24,884 bases of DNA from positions 1-24,884 of the forward strand of contig JAFOBK010000257.1 of the NCBI GenBank assembly GCA_017381835.1, in the 5' to 3' direction. Position 1 is the stretch's first letter, and each line of letters opens with the position of its first letter. The notes below the pieces were generated by a model. That model was not told where the DNA came from, ran no database searches, and worked only from the letters and a program-made list of their open reading frames with translations. The DNA comes from Oscillospiraceae bacterium (GTDB lineage Bacteria > Bacillota_A > Clostridia > Oscillospirales > Oscillospiraceae). The position numbers were made by a program, and so were the translations under genes. Shown piece after piece: positions 1-8,628 of this stretch.

Positions 1-159
1 AACGCGGCGGACTTCCAGCGCGGGGACAAGAAACAGCACATCGATATCATATTTCTCGGCAGCCTTGTCAGCAGCGATGGCATATTCCAGCAGTTTATCG
101 CCCCAGACATAGTTCTTGGTACCGATCTCAAAATAAGGCACACGAATGGTAGGTTTCAT
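1..159 (-). CDS. Triosephosphate isomerase-like protein (N-terminal 53 residues, runs off the left edge)
   Basis: The visible N-terminus begins MKPTIRVPYFEIGTKNY, continues with a Gly-Asp-Lys-Leu-Leu segment, and reaches a hydrophobic strand DVLFLVPALEVRRV. This matches the opening of the divergent triosephosphate-isomerase branch, whose members include tetrulose-phosphate isomerases of erythritol and threitol catabolism, where a 'PFFEIGPKNY' type start is typical. AGGAAA lies 6 bases before the ATG at 157-159. It sits 12 bases after the DeoR regulator and is the last visible gene of the long minus-strand operon. That context suggests a pathway-specific isomerase acting on a 3- or 4-carbon sugar phosphate rather than the housekeeping glycolytic enzyme. 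The active-site Lys, His and Glu lie partly outside the window, so the assignment rests on the N-terminus and context only. Confidence 0.6.
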   Translation of the reverse strand, partial: MKPTIRVPYFEIGTKNYVWGDKLLEYAIAADKAAEKYDIDVLFLVPALEVRRV

Positions 160-171
160 TTTAATTTCCTC

Positions 172-978
172 TCAATCTACAATTTTCATTGTGTAGGCGC
201 TCTGCCGCGCATTCACACGGATCACACGCACATTTTGCTGCTCCAATTGCTGCACAATATCCGCAGTCACATTCTCATCGGTAATGACTGTATCAATATT
301 CTGCACGGGAGCATAGGCCACATGAGCCACGGTGGCAAATTTAGAAGAGTCCACCAGCATGAAATTGCGTTCGGAATTACTCATAGCGATCTGATTCATC
401 CGGGCAGTTTCAAAGTCCGTGGTGGTGAACTGTCTGCCCTGGGCGCAGCCGTCGGCGCCTACAAAGCTCTTTGTGAAATAAAGACCGCTCAAGGCCTGCT
501 CGGTCATATAACCGCAGAAGTCCTTTCGGTTGGCTCGGTATTCACCGCCCAGCAGCTTCACAGGCAAGTAGGGGGACAGCAGTTCCAGGTTTGCCAAAGA
601 ATTGGTACACACCACAATTTTCAGATTTTCCTTTTGCAGGCGGTTGATCAGCTCTGCGCAGAAACACTGAATGGTGGTGCCGGAGTCGCAGAAAATCACA
701 TCTCCGTCTTCCAGGTGCTTGCAGGCTTCACGGGCAATGGCCGATTTCTTATCGATGTTGCTTTTCGCACCGTCTTCAAAGGAATAGGCCGCAATGGCAT
801 GATTGATGCTCTGCAAACCGCCGTGGGTACGGATCGCCCGGCCATCCTGCTCCAGCCGTGCGAAAATACGGCGGGCTGTGGACTCTGAGATCTGCAGCAG
901 ATCCATTGCCTCACTCAAGGTCAGTTTTTGCACCAAAGAAAGTCGTGCAAGGATTTCCTGATCGCGGGTTTGTTTCAC
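172..978 (-). CDS. DeoR/GlpR-family transcriptional regulator
   Basis: A 268-residue protein of normal DeoR-family length. Residues about 5-60 form the winged helix-turn-helix (LTLSEAMDLLQISESTARR, then LEQDGRAIRTHGG); the family usually has T-x-RRDL where this protein has TARRIF. The C-terminal DeoRC sugar-phosphate sensor domain shows its usual signatures: DSGTT, a VVCTNS strand, GADGC, the TTTDFETA segment and the LVDSSKF strand. The start is GTG at 976-978, with GGGAGG seven bases upstream. Such regulators usually repress sugar operons and are released by a phosphorylated intermediate. Being inside the operon, it most likely regulates the operon itself from the region near 12700. No HTH regulator other than this one is encoded in the operon part of the window. 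Confidence 0.93.
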   Translation of the reverse strand: MKQTRDQEILARLSLVQKLTLSEAMDLLQISESTARRIFARLEQDGRAIRTHGGLQSINHAIAAYSFEDGAKSNIDKKSAIAREACKHLEDGDVIFCDSGTTIQCFCAELINRLQKENLKIVVCTNSLANLELLSPYLPVKLLGGEYRANRKDFCGYMTEQALSGLYFTKSFVGADGCAQGRQFTTTDFETARMNQIAMSNSERNFMLVDSSKFATVAHVAYAPVQNIDTVITDENVTADIVQQLEQQNVRVIRVNARQSAYTMKIVD

Positions 979-1002
979 AGCCTCACCTCCCGTTAAATAT
1001 TT

Positions 1003-2133
1003 TTAGGGAAATAACCGCAAAAGCAACGCGGTCATAATATCCAGCCGCTGCTTCACGGACGCAGTTTTTAAGTATTCCTCCCGGGTATGGAGCTTACCGC
1101 CGCAGGGGCCGCAGCCATCCAGGACCGGTACGCCAAACGGGGACACAAAGTTGCCGTCGGAACCGCCGCCGGTTACCAGCCAAGCAGGTTTCTGGCCTAC
1201 AGTTTCTCCTGCCAGTTCCAGTTCCTTCAAAAGCTGCATTGTGGCTTCGCCAGGTTCCATGGCAGGTCGCTGGGAGACAAATATCGTTTCCATACTGGTT
1301 CTAGGGTCAAAGGGCTGCGTGTGCATCCGCTGAAGCATTGCCTCAAGTTCTTTCTCCGCACTGCTCAGCAGGTAGCGACAACTGAACGAACACTCGGCAT
1401 AGTCCGGAACAGAACCGTTTCCGATACCACCGTGGAAGGTTCCCACATTTAAGATTGTGCCCTTTTCATAGTCCACCAGTTTGTCCAGTTCATTGACCCA
1501 TCGGGCCAATTCCAGTATGGCGCTGGCGCCCTTTTCCGGCTCTACGCCTGCGTGAGCAGAAATACCGTGGCACTTGAGATTGTAGGTCACGCTACCCTTA
1601 CGCTGGTAGACAAACTCATCGTTGGGTCTGCCAGGTTCATAAACAAAGCAATACTTTGCATGCCGGGCCAGTTCCTCAAAATAGGCACGGGAGTAATCGG
1701 ACCGCCGCTCCTCGTCGGAGTTCATGGCAATCCGGAAACGGAAATTGCACTTGCCTTCCTCCATGAGCTGCCGGATGGTGTAGTACAGCAGCAGGCAGCC
1801 GCCCTTGCAGTCGGCACAGCCGGGACCGCTGACAATGCCCGGTTCCAGCTCCGTAAGCGGCCATTGCGCAGCTGTTCCCACAGGGAACACTGTGTCCATA
1901 TGGCCAATGAACAGCACGTCAAAGTCTTCCTCTTCCGAATTGCTAACCAGCAAAAACGGTGCAAACGTATTATCCTGATAATGCCGGCGCTCTGTATGCA
2001 GCCCTAGGGCTTGGTAGCGGGTCTCAAAGAAATCCGCTACCGCCTCCGCACCTGGGCCATAATGATGGCCGCTGTCAATGGCGCAGAGTTCTTTTAGGTC
2101 GGAAAGATAACTTTCCAAAGAAAAATCTTTCAT
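1003..2133 (-). CDS. M20-family metallopeptidase (ArgE/DapE/carboxypeptidase G2-like)
   Basis: A 376-residue dizinc amidohydrolase/peptidase. The metal-site motifs are in order: GHMDTVFP (His78, Asp80), GPGCADCKGG (Asp108 as bridging ligand), the NSDEE motif (Glu141 catalytic, Glu142 ligand), EPGRP (Glu166) and GGKLHTREE (His about 349). The dimerisation-lid motif HGISAHAG (His194) is also present. There is no signal peptide, so it is cytoplasmic. The family removes C-terminal glutamate or hydrolyses N-acyl or aminoacyl amide bonds. Only two bases separate it from the preceding DUF4432 gene, so translation is probably coupled; no strong separate ribosome binding site is visible. Its presence in a sugar operon suggests that an amino-acid moiety is cut from the substrate; the true substrate is unknown. 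Confidence 0.9.
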   Translation of the reverse strand: MKDFSLESYLSDLKELCAIDSGHHYGPGAEAVADFFETRYQALGLHTERRHYQDNTFAPFLLVSNSEEEDFDVLFIGHMDTVFPVGTAAQWPLTELEPGIVSGPGCADCKGGCLLLYYTIRQLMEEGKCNFRFRIAMNSDEERRSDYSRAYFEELARHAKYCFVYEPGRPNDEFVYQRKGSVTYNLKCHGISAHAGVEPEKGASAILELARWVNELDKLVDYEKGTILNVGTFHGGIGNGSVPDYAECSFSCRYLLSSAEKELEAMLQRMHTQPFDPRTSMETIFVSQRPAMEPGEATMQLLKELELAGETVGQKPAWLVTGGGSDGNFVSPFGVPVLDGCGPCGGKLHTREEYLKTASVKQRLDIMTALLLRLFP

Positions 2134-2135
2134 AA

Positions 2136-3146
2136 TTACAGATTCTGAATGAACTCCCGGATCTCGGTCAAACCGTCCAGAATGCCCAGTTCAATATGAT
2201 TCTCCACGCTGGAGTATGCAGGCAACACTGCGATCTTGCCGGCCTTGGCAGCATCGTCACGGTTCAGGCCGCAGGTATTGCAGGGCTCGATCGCCAGCAC
2301 ATAGTCATGGGACTTCATATTCTTCCACTCCAGGAAATTGGGCAGGTTTTTGGTATCCCAGGCAATGTAGGCACCCAGTTCCAGAGCCTCATTGTAGATC
2401 ACACCGCAGGCACGGTCGCCCAGATCTGTGAAGAAATACAGTTCCTCACCCCGGCCGTCCACAGGATTCATCATGTGGACCGGGTCATTGGACATGTCAT
2501 TCATGGGAGTAACCGCTGCCTTGGACGTCTTAACGCAGCTGTCTGCCTGCAGCAGAGGATAACCGAAATTGAAGTGGTAGAGAATCTGATAGGGTTCGTC
2601 TTCTGCTTCAAAATTGGTGATGACATCATGGAACTTAATGACCTTTTCATCCAAAGCAGTCTCAATGGTACGGCGGATAGACAGATGACGGCTGTACATC
2701 TTTGTCTGATGGACTTCGCCGGTGGCACGCAGCACATAGCGCTCACCGTCCCAGTAGGTCTCGGTGCCAAAATTCTTGGCAGGCACATGGGAAATTCTGC
2801 CATGGGTGGGGAAAATACCGCCTTCAGAGGCGTGACCGCCCACATTGTCCAGGCCGCAGGTCACCAGCATACCGCCGGGCCACTGCTCCGCAAACTCGCC
2901 GTTTGCTGCGCTGTATGCCTGAGGAGAGGTCAGACCGTTCTTGGACTGAAAACTCAGATTAATCCCCTTATAGGACAGATCCCACAGATCCATGCAGCGG
3001 TCCGGCACTACGGAAAACCGCAGGCCGGTCGCATTATAGAACTCTGCCAGCTGAATATCTTCACCCCGGCCCCGGAGAAGCTTGGTCTCGCGAATACCGG
3101 CAAGCTGGTCAATATTACCCAGCTTCTTCAGCAGTTCAATATTCAT
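2136..3146 (-). CDS. DUF4432 (aldose 1-epimerase-like) family protein
   Basis: A 336-residue protein resembling DUF4432, a branch of the galactose-mutarotase fold. Family-like features are the early VVPDRCMDLWDL segment, SFQSKNGLTSP, a Trp-Pro-Gly-Gly-Met turn followed by TCGLDNVGG, HGRISHVPA, a strand-rich middle, and YHFNFGYPLL. Near the C-terminus is AIEPCNTCGLNRD. There is no signal peptide. Such proteins sit in sugar-utilisation operons and probably handle anomers of the imported sugar, but most members have no proven reaction. GGGAGG lies 8 bases before ATG. The gene follows the isomerase by 24 bases and precedes the M20 peptidase by two, clearly in one operon. Confidence 0.8.
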   Translation of the reverse strand: MNIELLKKLGNIDQLAGIRETKLLRGRGEDIQLAEFYNATGLRFSVVPDRCMDLWDLSYKGINLSFQSKNGLTSPQAYSAANGEFAEQWPGGMLVTCGLDNVGGHASEGGIFPTHGRISHVPAKNFGTETYWDGERYVLRATGEVHQTKMYSRHLSIRRTIETALDEKVIKFHDVITNFEAEDEPYQILYHFNFGYPLLQADSCVKTSKAAVTPMNDMSNDPVHMMNPVDGRGEELYFFTDLGDRACGVIYNEALELGAYIAWDTKNLPNFLEWKNMKSHDYVLAIEPCNTCGLNRDDAAKAGKIAVLPAYSSVENHIELGILDGLTEIREFIQNL

Positions 3147-3170
3147 AGTTTATTTCCTCCCGGAAATCTC

Positions 3171-4565
3171 TTACTCCACAACGATGACATTGAAGCCCAT
3201 CATCTGGCCGAATGCCTTCAGTTCTTCAATATCTACATCATAAACCATAGCGGAGTGGTGGGTGCCGCCGGCCAGGGAGTACTCCTTCAGGAACTGAGGC
3301 AGGGGCTTATTGGGCTTGAACCAGCCCTGGGTGGAGGACTTGTAAGCGCCGAATTCCAGGCCCACATCCAGCATCTTGCCGGGGCACAGAATCAGATTGT
3401 AGCCCTCGTTCATGGGAGCCAGGTTGACGATGGTAGCGTTGCCCTTACGGCCGCAGGAGTACATGCCAACGGTATTGCCGCAGGAGTTGTAAGAGAAGTT
3501 GCAGTTACGGATATAGGGCTTCCACTGTGCCAGGTTGGGATTGGATTCGCCCATATGGCTCATGAGGACCACATCTTCTTCCCAGTCGGGGCAGAACATT
3601 TCGGTGAAGGTGGAGTTGGGGTAAGCTGCGAACAGAGCGCCAACCAGACCAGCGGTCAGAACGTCGCCTTCGCCTGCGTAACCCTGGCCACGCTCCAGCA
3701 CCTTGCAGCACTCGGGGAAGGGCATCTTGGGCAGGCCGCAGATATCCAGAGTCAGGAAGTTAACGGTGACAGAGCCCAGGCCCTTCTCTTCCATCCACTT
3801 ACGGATCGCCAGACCGGACTTAGTTGCCAGACGGTGCTCTTCGTGGTAGGTAACTTCCACATTGTACTTTGCTCTTTCCAGAGCCATCTCAGCATCGATC
3901 TCTTCGTCGGTGACCTTTGCCAGGTACTCAGCAACCACCTCGGGAGTCATGTAGGAAACTTCTGCGCCGATATCAGCCTTGTAGCGCTCGTCGGAAACCA
4001 GGAAGTCACCCATGCCGGTGAAGCTGCCGCCAACGGAGCCGATCTTCATAGTCTGATAAGCCTTCTTCACAGCAGCTGCGCGGCACATACCTGCCAGCTC
4101 AGCGATGACTTCGGAGTGCAGAGCGTGACCTGCGCAGATGTAGTAAGGCTTGCCATTGCGCTTCAGGAGGTTGCACATATCCTGAACGCCGTGGATGCCG
4201 TGGTTGGGGCTGATACGGCCAGAATAACCGGCGACCTTGATCAGCTCATAGTCGGGAGTAGAGTCGAAGACAATGATGGGAGCCTTCAGGCTCAGCAGGG
4301 CCTCGATGGACTCCAGAGAGGGGGAGTAAGCCAGGTGGAAGGTGATAACAGCATCCACATCAGCTTCGTTGAACATAGCAGCAGCGGCATCAAACTCAGG
4401 CTTGATGCGGCAGACATCTGCCTGGACGATCTCAATACCCTGGGTTTCCAGCATATTGATAGCCATGTTCATGTACTTTTCCATGGGAGCGCGGTAGCCA
4501 ACACCCTGAGAGTCGTCATAGAGCTTAATATACAGGGGCAGGAAACCAACCTTGATCTTTTTCAT
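3171..4565 (-). CDS. L-arabinose/L-fucose isomerase-family protein
   Basis: About 464 residues, the size of the arabinose/fucose isomerase superfamily. The C-terminus carries AGGTHHSAMVYDVDIEEL, the metal-binding His and substrate-loop region of L-arabinose isomerases. The middle has GEGDVLTAGLVGALF and then WEEDVVLMSHMGESNP, matching the acidic ligand and His ligand region. It should interconvert an aldose and a ketose in the cytoplasm using Mn2+. The sugar cannot be deduced, since overall similarity to true AraA is only partial. I chose the ATG at 4563-4565: AGGAG lies 8 bases before it. The ATG two codons upstream (4569-4571) almost touches that AGGAG, so the longer reading is unlikely. 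It lies 12 bases after the third amidohydrolase in transcription order. Confidence 0.85.
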   Translation of the reverse strand: MKKIKVGFLPLYIKLYDDSQGVGYRAPMEKYMNMAINMLETQGIEIVQADVCRIKPEFDAAAAMFNEADVDAVITFHLAYSPSLESIEALLSLKAPIIVFDSTPDYELIKVAGYSGRISPNHGIHGVQDMCNLLKRNGKPYYICAGHALHSEVIAELAGMCRAAAVKKAYQTMKIGSVGGSFTGMGDFLVSDERYKADIGAEVSYMTPEVVAEYLAKVTDEEIDAEMALERAKYNVEVTYHEEHRLATKSGLAIRKWMEEKGLGSVTVNFLTLDICGLPKMPFPECCKVLERGQGYAGEGDVLTAGLVGALFAAYPNSTFTEMFCPDWEEDVVLMSHMGESNPNLAQWKPYIRNCNFSYNSCGNTVGMYSCGRKGNATIVNLAPMNEGYNLILCPGKMLDVGLEFGAYKSSTQGWFKPNKPLPQFLKEYSLAGGTHHSAMVYDVDIEELKAFGQMMGFNVIVVE

Positions 4566-4577
4566 ATTCATTTCTCC

Positions 4578-5636
4578 TTATCCATAGATGGACTTGCGTG
4601 CTTCCTCCACGAGGTTAGCAGCATTGTTATACATAATGTCTTCAATATCTTCCTTGCTTAAGCCAAGGGTCTTGGCTGCACGCTTCAGAGCCAGCAGCTC
4701 TTCGTAAGCAAAGAAGGTGATCTTTTCGGCTTCCTCAGGGCTGACTTCTCTCAGGTGAGAGTCCTGGCTGGGGTCACCGTAAAGTCCGGGGGGAACGAGG
4801 TTAATGTAAGTGCCATTTTCCTCGATACGGTGGGTGCGCATACGCAGAATAGGCAGATCCAGGCCAAACATAACATGCTTGACGCCTACATTGCGGATCA
4901 GCTCGGTGATGGCGTACTCGCAGCAGTTGGCGCAGAAGTCATACATCAGATCGGGAGCCTGGGTCAGATACTCGAAAGCATTACCCACGTCACCCTTGGT
5001 GTATGCTCTGCCAATATGGGCGATGATCAGCTTCACATTGGGGAACTCCCGCTTGATCTCCAGGATCTGCTGGATATTGACCTGGTCCTTCAGACGGCCA
5101 TGGCGGGGAATGTGGAGCATGCAGATGGCGCCCATTTCGTTCAGCTTTGCCAGCTGGTGCTTGGGGAAGAAGTCGAAAATACGGATCTCAGCCTCGGGCA
5201 GGTACTTAGGGGACAGGTCCAGATAGGACTTAAGACCCAGGAAACCACCCTCGCGGATCTTCTGTTCGATGACTTCCGCGGATTCATTGGGATGGGAATA
5301 GTACAGTGCAGGGAAACCGCTGCGACGGGATGCGTCGGCAACATAGTTGTTGATCTCCACACCGTGACCGGCATCGGAGAACACCAGTGCTTTGCACTGT
5401 TTGCCGGGGAAGAACAGTTCGTAAGTCTCCTGCAGATCCTCGATGGAATTCTGCTTGGCAACCAAAGAGGGCCAGGTGACGGTACGCTTTTTCTCACCGG
5501 GTGCCAGGGGTGCAGGCTTCTTATGCTCCTGCAGGGCAATATGGCAGTGAACGTCGAAGATCTTATCGGGCAGGAAGTCCTTCAGTTCTTCTTCGTAAAT
5601 TCTTCTGTCATTGGCAGTTACTTCAAAAAGTGCCAT
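4578..5636 (-). CDS. Amidohydrolase-2 family protein, paralog C (third in operon order)
   Basis: A 352-residue TIM-barrel amidohydrolase of the COG2159 type. The candidate metal ligands are visible: DVHCHI (His-x-His at strand 1), a Lys in GLKSYL, the His of MLHIPRHGR, the His of IAHIGRAY and the Asp of FGLDLPI. No signal peptide. The family includes lactonases, decarboxylases and hydrolases acting on carboxylated or lactone substrates. It is very similar to the copy at 6711-7772, sharing long identical blocks such as KREFPNVKLIIAHIGRAY and CANCCEYAITE, and less similar to the copy at 5648-6694. The strand-1 region differs: CHIALQEHKK here against THVWLDK in the other. RBS AAGGAGAA precedes the ATG. 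The reaction is unknown; a sugar lactonase is the first guess. Confidence 0.85.
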   Translation of the reverse strand: MALFEVTANDRRIYEEELKDFLPDKIFDVHCHIALQEHKKPAPLAPGEKKRTVTWPSLVAKQNSIEDLQETYELFFPGKQCKALVFSDAGHGVEINNYVADASRRSGFPALYYSHPNESAEVIEQKIREGGFLGLKSYLDLSPKYLPEAEIRIFDFFPKHQLAKLNEMGAICMLHIPRHGRLKDQVNIQQILEIKREFPNVKLIIAHIGRAYTKGDVGNAFEYLTQAPDLMYDFCANCCEYAITELIRNVGVKHVMFGLDLPILRMRTHRIEENGTYINLVPPGLYGDPSQDSHLREVSPEEAEKITFFAYEELLALKRAAKTLGLSKEDIEDIMYNNAANLVEEARKSIYG

Positions 5637-5647
5637 TTTGTTTCTCC

Positions 5648-6694
5648 TTATTTTACGCCGAAAATACGAGCGGAGTTACTAAAGAAGATCTTCTCCACAT
5701 CTTCCTTACCCAGACCCATCCGCTGACAAGCCAGGCGGCAGGCATTCATCTCTTCGTAGATGAAGAAGGTGATTCGCTCAGCCTCGGGGAAGGGGATCTC
5801 GCGCATGTGGGAATCGCCCTTGATGGCTTCATAGGGGAACTGACCCTGGGGGATCTCATTGATGTAGACACCGTTTTCCACGGTACGGCGGGACTTCATC
5901 CGGAAAATGGGGAAGTCAGAGCCGTAGATGAAACGCTCAGAGCCGAAGCGCTGCAGAACCTGCTCCATAACCCAGTCATTGGTGTTGGCAGTGAAGTCCC
6001 AAACGGTCTTTTCGGTATTCTTCAGATAGTCCAAAGCATCGCCGATATCCTCATTGGCGTAAGCTCTGCCCAGGTGGGCTACAATCAGCTGCAGATTGGG
6101 GTAGTTCTGCTCAATCTCCAGCAGCTGGATGTAGTTGACGGGATCAGCCAGGCGCTTGGGGCGGGCAATGTGCAGCTGCACAACCCAACCGTGCTTATCG
6201 CAGACCGCCAGATGCTCCTTGGTCAGGAAGTCATAGATCCGGATTTCATCCGCGGGAAGATATGCGGGAGCAAACTGCAGATAAACCTTGATGCCCTTGA
6301 ACACAGGGTTTTCCAGGATGATCCGCTCCAGTTCCTCAGCGGGTGTGTCGGGGTGGCACAGATACAGCGCCGGATAGCCGTTATCGATGGCCTTTTCGGC
6401 AACATAGCTGTTCACTGCCTTCCGGTCGATGGACACGGCGCAGTCACCGTAAAGAACAGAAATCACCTTGTTATCGGGGAACAGCAGACGGTTGGTCTCG
6501 TTTAAGTCCTCGATGGAGTTTTCCTTGGCAACCAGGCCGGGCCAGTTCTGAGTACCGGAACGGAGGGTCTTGTGGGGGTCGTGCTCCATGAGCCACACAT
6601 GGGTATGGCAGTCGATAAACTTCTCCGGCAGGAAGGGCTTCAGAATTTCTTCGTAATACTGCTTGTCATAGGGTTTTACATCCAGCAGAGCCAT
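5648..6694 (-). CDS. Amidohydrolase-2 family protein, paralog B (second in operon order, divergent)
   Basis: A 348-residue paralog of its two neighbours. It keeps the full set of candidate ligands: FIDCHTHVW, GIKVYLQ, QLHIARPKR, VAHLGRAY and YGSDFPI. It differs where the other two agree: TANTNDWVMEQVL replaces CANCCEYAITE, and FRMKSRRTVENGVYINEIP replaces the LRMRTHRIEEN segment. These sites flank the barrel mouth, so substrate specificity probably differs. It has GGAGG eight bases before ATG and lies 11 bases before the next gene. Cytoplasmic, with no signal peptide. Its retained motifs argue against being a decaying duplicate. It could be the partner subunit of a mixed oligomer or an enzyme for a second step. 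Confidence 0.85.
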   Translation of the reverse strand: MALLDVKPYDKQYYEEILKPFLPEKFIDCHTHVWLMEHDPHKTLRSGTQNWPGLVAKENSIEDLNETNRLLFPDNKVISVLYGDCAVSIDRKAVNSYVAEKAIDNGYPALYLCHPDTPAEELERIILENPVFKGIKVYLQFAPAYLPADEIRIYDFLTKEHLAVCDKHGWVVQLHIARPKRLADPVNYIQLLEIEQNYPNLQLIVAHLGRAYANEDIGDALDYLKNTEKTVWDFTANTNDWVMEQVLQRFGSERFIYGSDFPIFRMKSRRTVENGVYINEIPQGQFPYEAIKGDSHMREIPFPEAERITFFIYEEMNACRLACQRMGLGKEDVEKIFFSNSARIFGVK

Positions 6695-6710
6695 TTGATT
6701 ACCTCCGGGC

Positions 6711-7772
6711 TTATTCGCCGTAAATGGACTTTCTTGCGTCCTCGATCATGTTCATTGCGTTGTTATACATGACATCTTCCACATCCTGCTTAGTAAGACC
6801 CAGGGTCTGGCAGGCACGCTTGAAGGCCAGCAGTTCTTCGTATGCGAAGAAAGTGATCTTCTCTGCTTCTTCGGCAGTGACTTCCCGCAGGTGGGGATCC
6901 TGGCTGGGATCACCGTACAGGCCGGGAGGCACCAGGTTGATGTATGTATTGTTCTCTTCGATACGGTGGGTACGCATACGCAGGATGGGCATATCGGTAC
7001 CAAACATTACATGCTTGGGGCCGGCGTGCTTCAGCACCTCGGTGATAGCGTATTCGCAGCAGTTGGCGCAGAAATCGTACATCAGATCCGGCACCTGGTC
7101 CAGAGTATCGAATGCATTACCCACGTCATAGGCGGTGTAAGCACGGCCGATATGGGCAATGATCAGTTTTACATTGGGGAATTCCCGCTTAAATTCCAGG
7201 ATCTGTGCCAGGTTGACAGGATCCTTCAGGCGGCCATGGCGGGGAATGTGCAGCATGGCAATGGCGCCCATGCGATCCAGTACTTCCAGATGATTCTTGG
7301 GGAAGAAGTCGAAAATACGGATCTCTGCCTCAGGCAGATACATGGGAGTACGGTTCAGGTAGCACTTAACACCCAGGAAACCGCCTTCGCGAATGTGCTT
7401 TTCCAGATCTGCAGCAGACTCTGCAGGATCGGAATAGTACAGAGCGGGCCAGCCGCTCTTGCGGGAGCACTCGGAAACATATGCGTTGTTCTGCTCCCAG
7501 CCGCCGCGGCTGGTGAACATCAGCGCCTTCACGTCCTTACCGGGGAACATGAGACGATAAGTTTCCTGCAGATCTTCAAGAGAGTTATCCAGCGCCACCA
7601 GGGAGGGCCAGGTAACAGTACGCTTGACGAAGCCGGGCTGGGGAGGCTTCTTTTCCAGGAACTTATCCAGCCATACATGGGTATGTACGTCCAGGATCTT
7701 GTCCGGCAGAAAATCCTTCAGTTCTTCTTCGTAAATCTTCTTGTCGTAAGCGGTCACTTCAAACAGTGCCAT
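6711..7772 (-). CDS. Amidohydrolase-2 family protein, paralog A (first in operon order)
   Basis: A 353-residue amidohydrolase with LDVHTHVWLDK (His-x-His), GVKCYL, MLHIPRHGR, IAHIGRAY and FGTDMPILR, the complete candidate mononuclear metal site. The opening MALFEVTAYDKKIYEEELKD is nearly the same as in paralog C, and the C-termini both end in EDARKSIYG-type or EEARKSIYG sequences, pointing to a recent tandem duplication with B as an older branch. It follows the ABC permease gene by 22 bases with GGAAG as ribosome binding site, so uptake and hydrolysis are transcriptionally linked. No export signal is present. The chemistry (lactone, amide or decarboxylation) is not determined by these motifs. 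Confidence 0.85.
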   Translation of the reverse strand: MALFEVTAYDKKIYEEELKDFLPDKILDVHTHVWLDKFLEKKPPQPGFVKRTVTWPSLVALDNSLEDLQETYRLMFPGKDVKALMFTSRGGWEQNNAYVSECSRKSGWPALYYSDPAESAADLEKHIREGGFLGVKCYLNRTPMYLPEAEIRIFDFFPKNHLEVLDRMGAIAMLHIPRHGRLKDPVNLAQILEFKREFPNVKLIIAHIGRAYTAYDVGNAFDTLDQVPDLMYDFCANCCEYAITEVLKHAGPKHVMFGTDMPILRMRTHRIEENNTYINLVPPGLYGDPSQDPHLREVTAEEAEKITFFAYEELLAFKRACQTLGLTKQDVEDVMYNNAMNMIEDARKSIYGE

Positions 7773-7794
7773 GATAATTCGCTTCCTTTCCGAA

Positions 7795-8628
7795 TTAACC
7801 CTTCACTGCACCGGCAGCGATACCCTTAATGAAGTACTTCTGCAGGAACAGGAACATGATGATCATGGGAATAGAGACCAGCAGCACACCGGTCATAGCA
7901 TAAGCCAGCTCAGAACCGCGGGAACCGAAGAAGCCGGTGATACCGACCATCAGGGTGGGGTTCTTATTCTCGTTCAGCAGTGCTCTGGAAACCAGGTAGT
8001 CATTCCAGATGCCGACACCCTGGCGGATGCAGCAGGTAGCGGTAACGGGAGCCAGCAGCGGCAGGAAGACGCGGGCGTAAACACCTACGGGCTTACAGCC
8101 GTCAAGATAGGCCGCTTCTTCCAATTCTTTTGGTATACCTTGCATGAATCCCGTATATAGGAACACAGCAAATGGCATGTTCCAGGCAGCCTGGATAACG
8201 ATACAGCCCCAGATGGAGTTGTACAGACCCAGCTTGGTGGAAATGGTGGTCAGAGGCAGCAGGCAGCCGATGAAGGGGATAACCATCAGGGTAACGATGA
8301 TCTTGTAGTAGCCGGAGAAGACACCGTGACGGCATCTTGCGATGGCGAAGCCTGCCAGGGAAGCAAACACGATGACGAGGATCAGTGCCATCAGAGTGAT
8401 AAAGGCGGTATTACCCATGGCCTTCCAGTACTTCATCTTATTGATGACATAGGGGAAGTTATCCAGGGTGAACATTTCTTTATTGATGAGCAGCGGCATC
8501 TTGATAACGTCTTTTCTGTTCTTGAAAGAACTGATGACGAAGTAATAAACCGGGATCATCATAACAACGGTGGCCAACAGCAGGCCTATTTCAGAGAAAA
8601 ATTTACTAACCGCATTCTTTCTTTTCAT
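7795..8628 (-). CDS. Carbohydrate ABC transporter permease (MalG-type)
   Basis: A 277-residue inner-membrane permease with about six hydrophobic segments. The EAA loop that contacts the ATPase is EEAAYLDGCKPVGVYARV, followed by FLPLLAP, typical of the MalG/LacG subfamily (CUT1). The ending FLFLQKYFIKGIAAGAVKG is also characteristic. It pairs with the permease encoded just upstream; its ATG overlaps that gene's stop (TAATG), implying translational coupling. AAGGAGG precedes the start. No ATPase gene follows, as in other Firmicutes CUT1 systems that share an MsmX/MsmK-like ATPase encoded elsewhere. Confidence 0.95.
   Translation of the reverse strand: MKRKNAVSKFFSEIGLLLATVVMMIPVYYFVISSFKNRKDVIKMPLLINKEMFTLDNFPYVINKMKYWKAMGNTAFITLMALILVIVFASLAGFAIARCRHGVFSGYYKIIVTLMVIPFIGCLLPLTTISTKLGLYNSIWGCIVIQAAWNMPFAVFLYTGFMQGIPKELEEAAYLDGCKPVGVYARVFLPLLAPVTATCCIRQGVGIWNDYLVSRALLNENKNPTLMVGITGFFGSRGSELAYAMTGVLLVSIPMIIMFLFLQKYFIKGIAAGAVKG

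Noticed and set aside
2196..4661. An 821-residue open frame on the plus strand opposite the isomerase and DUF4432 genes
   Set aside because: It is antisense to two well-supported enzymes. Its composition (His, Gln, Val, Leu rich with no motif) is that expected from the mirrored frame of GC-biased genes, and no ribosome binding site precedes it.
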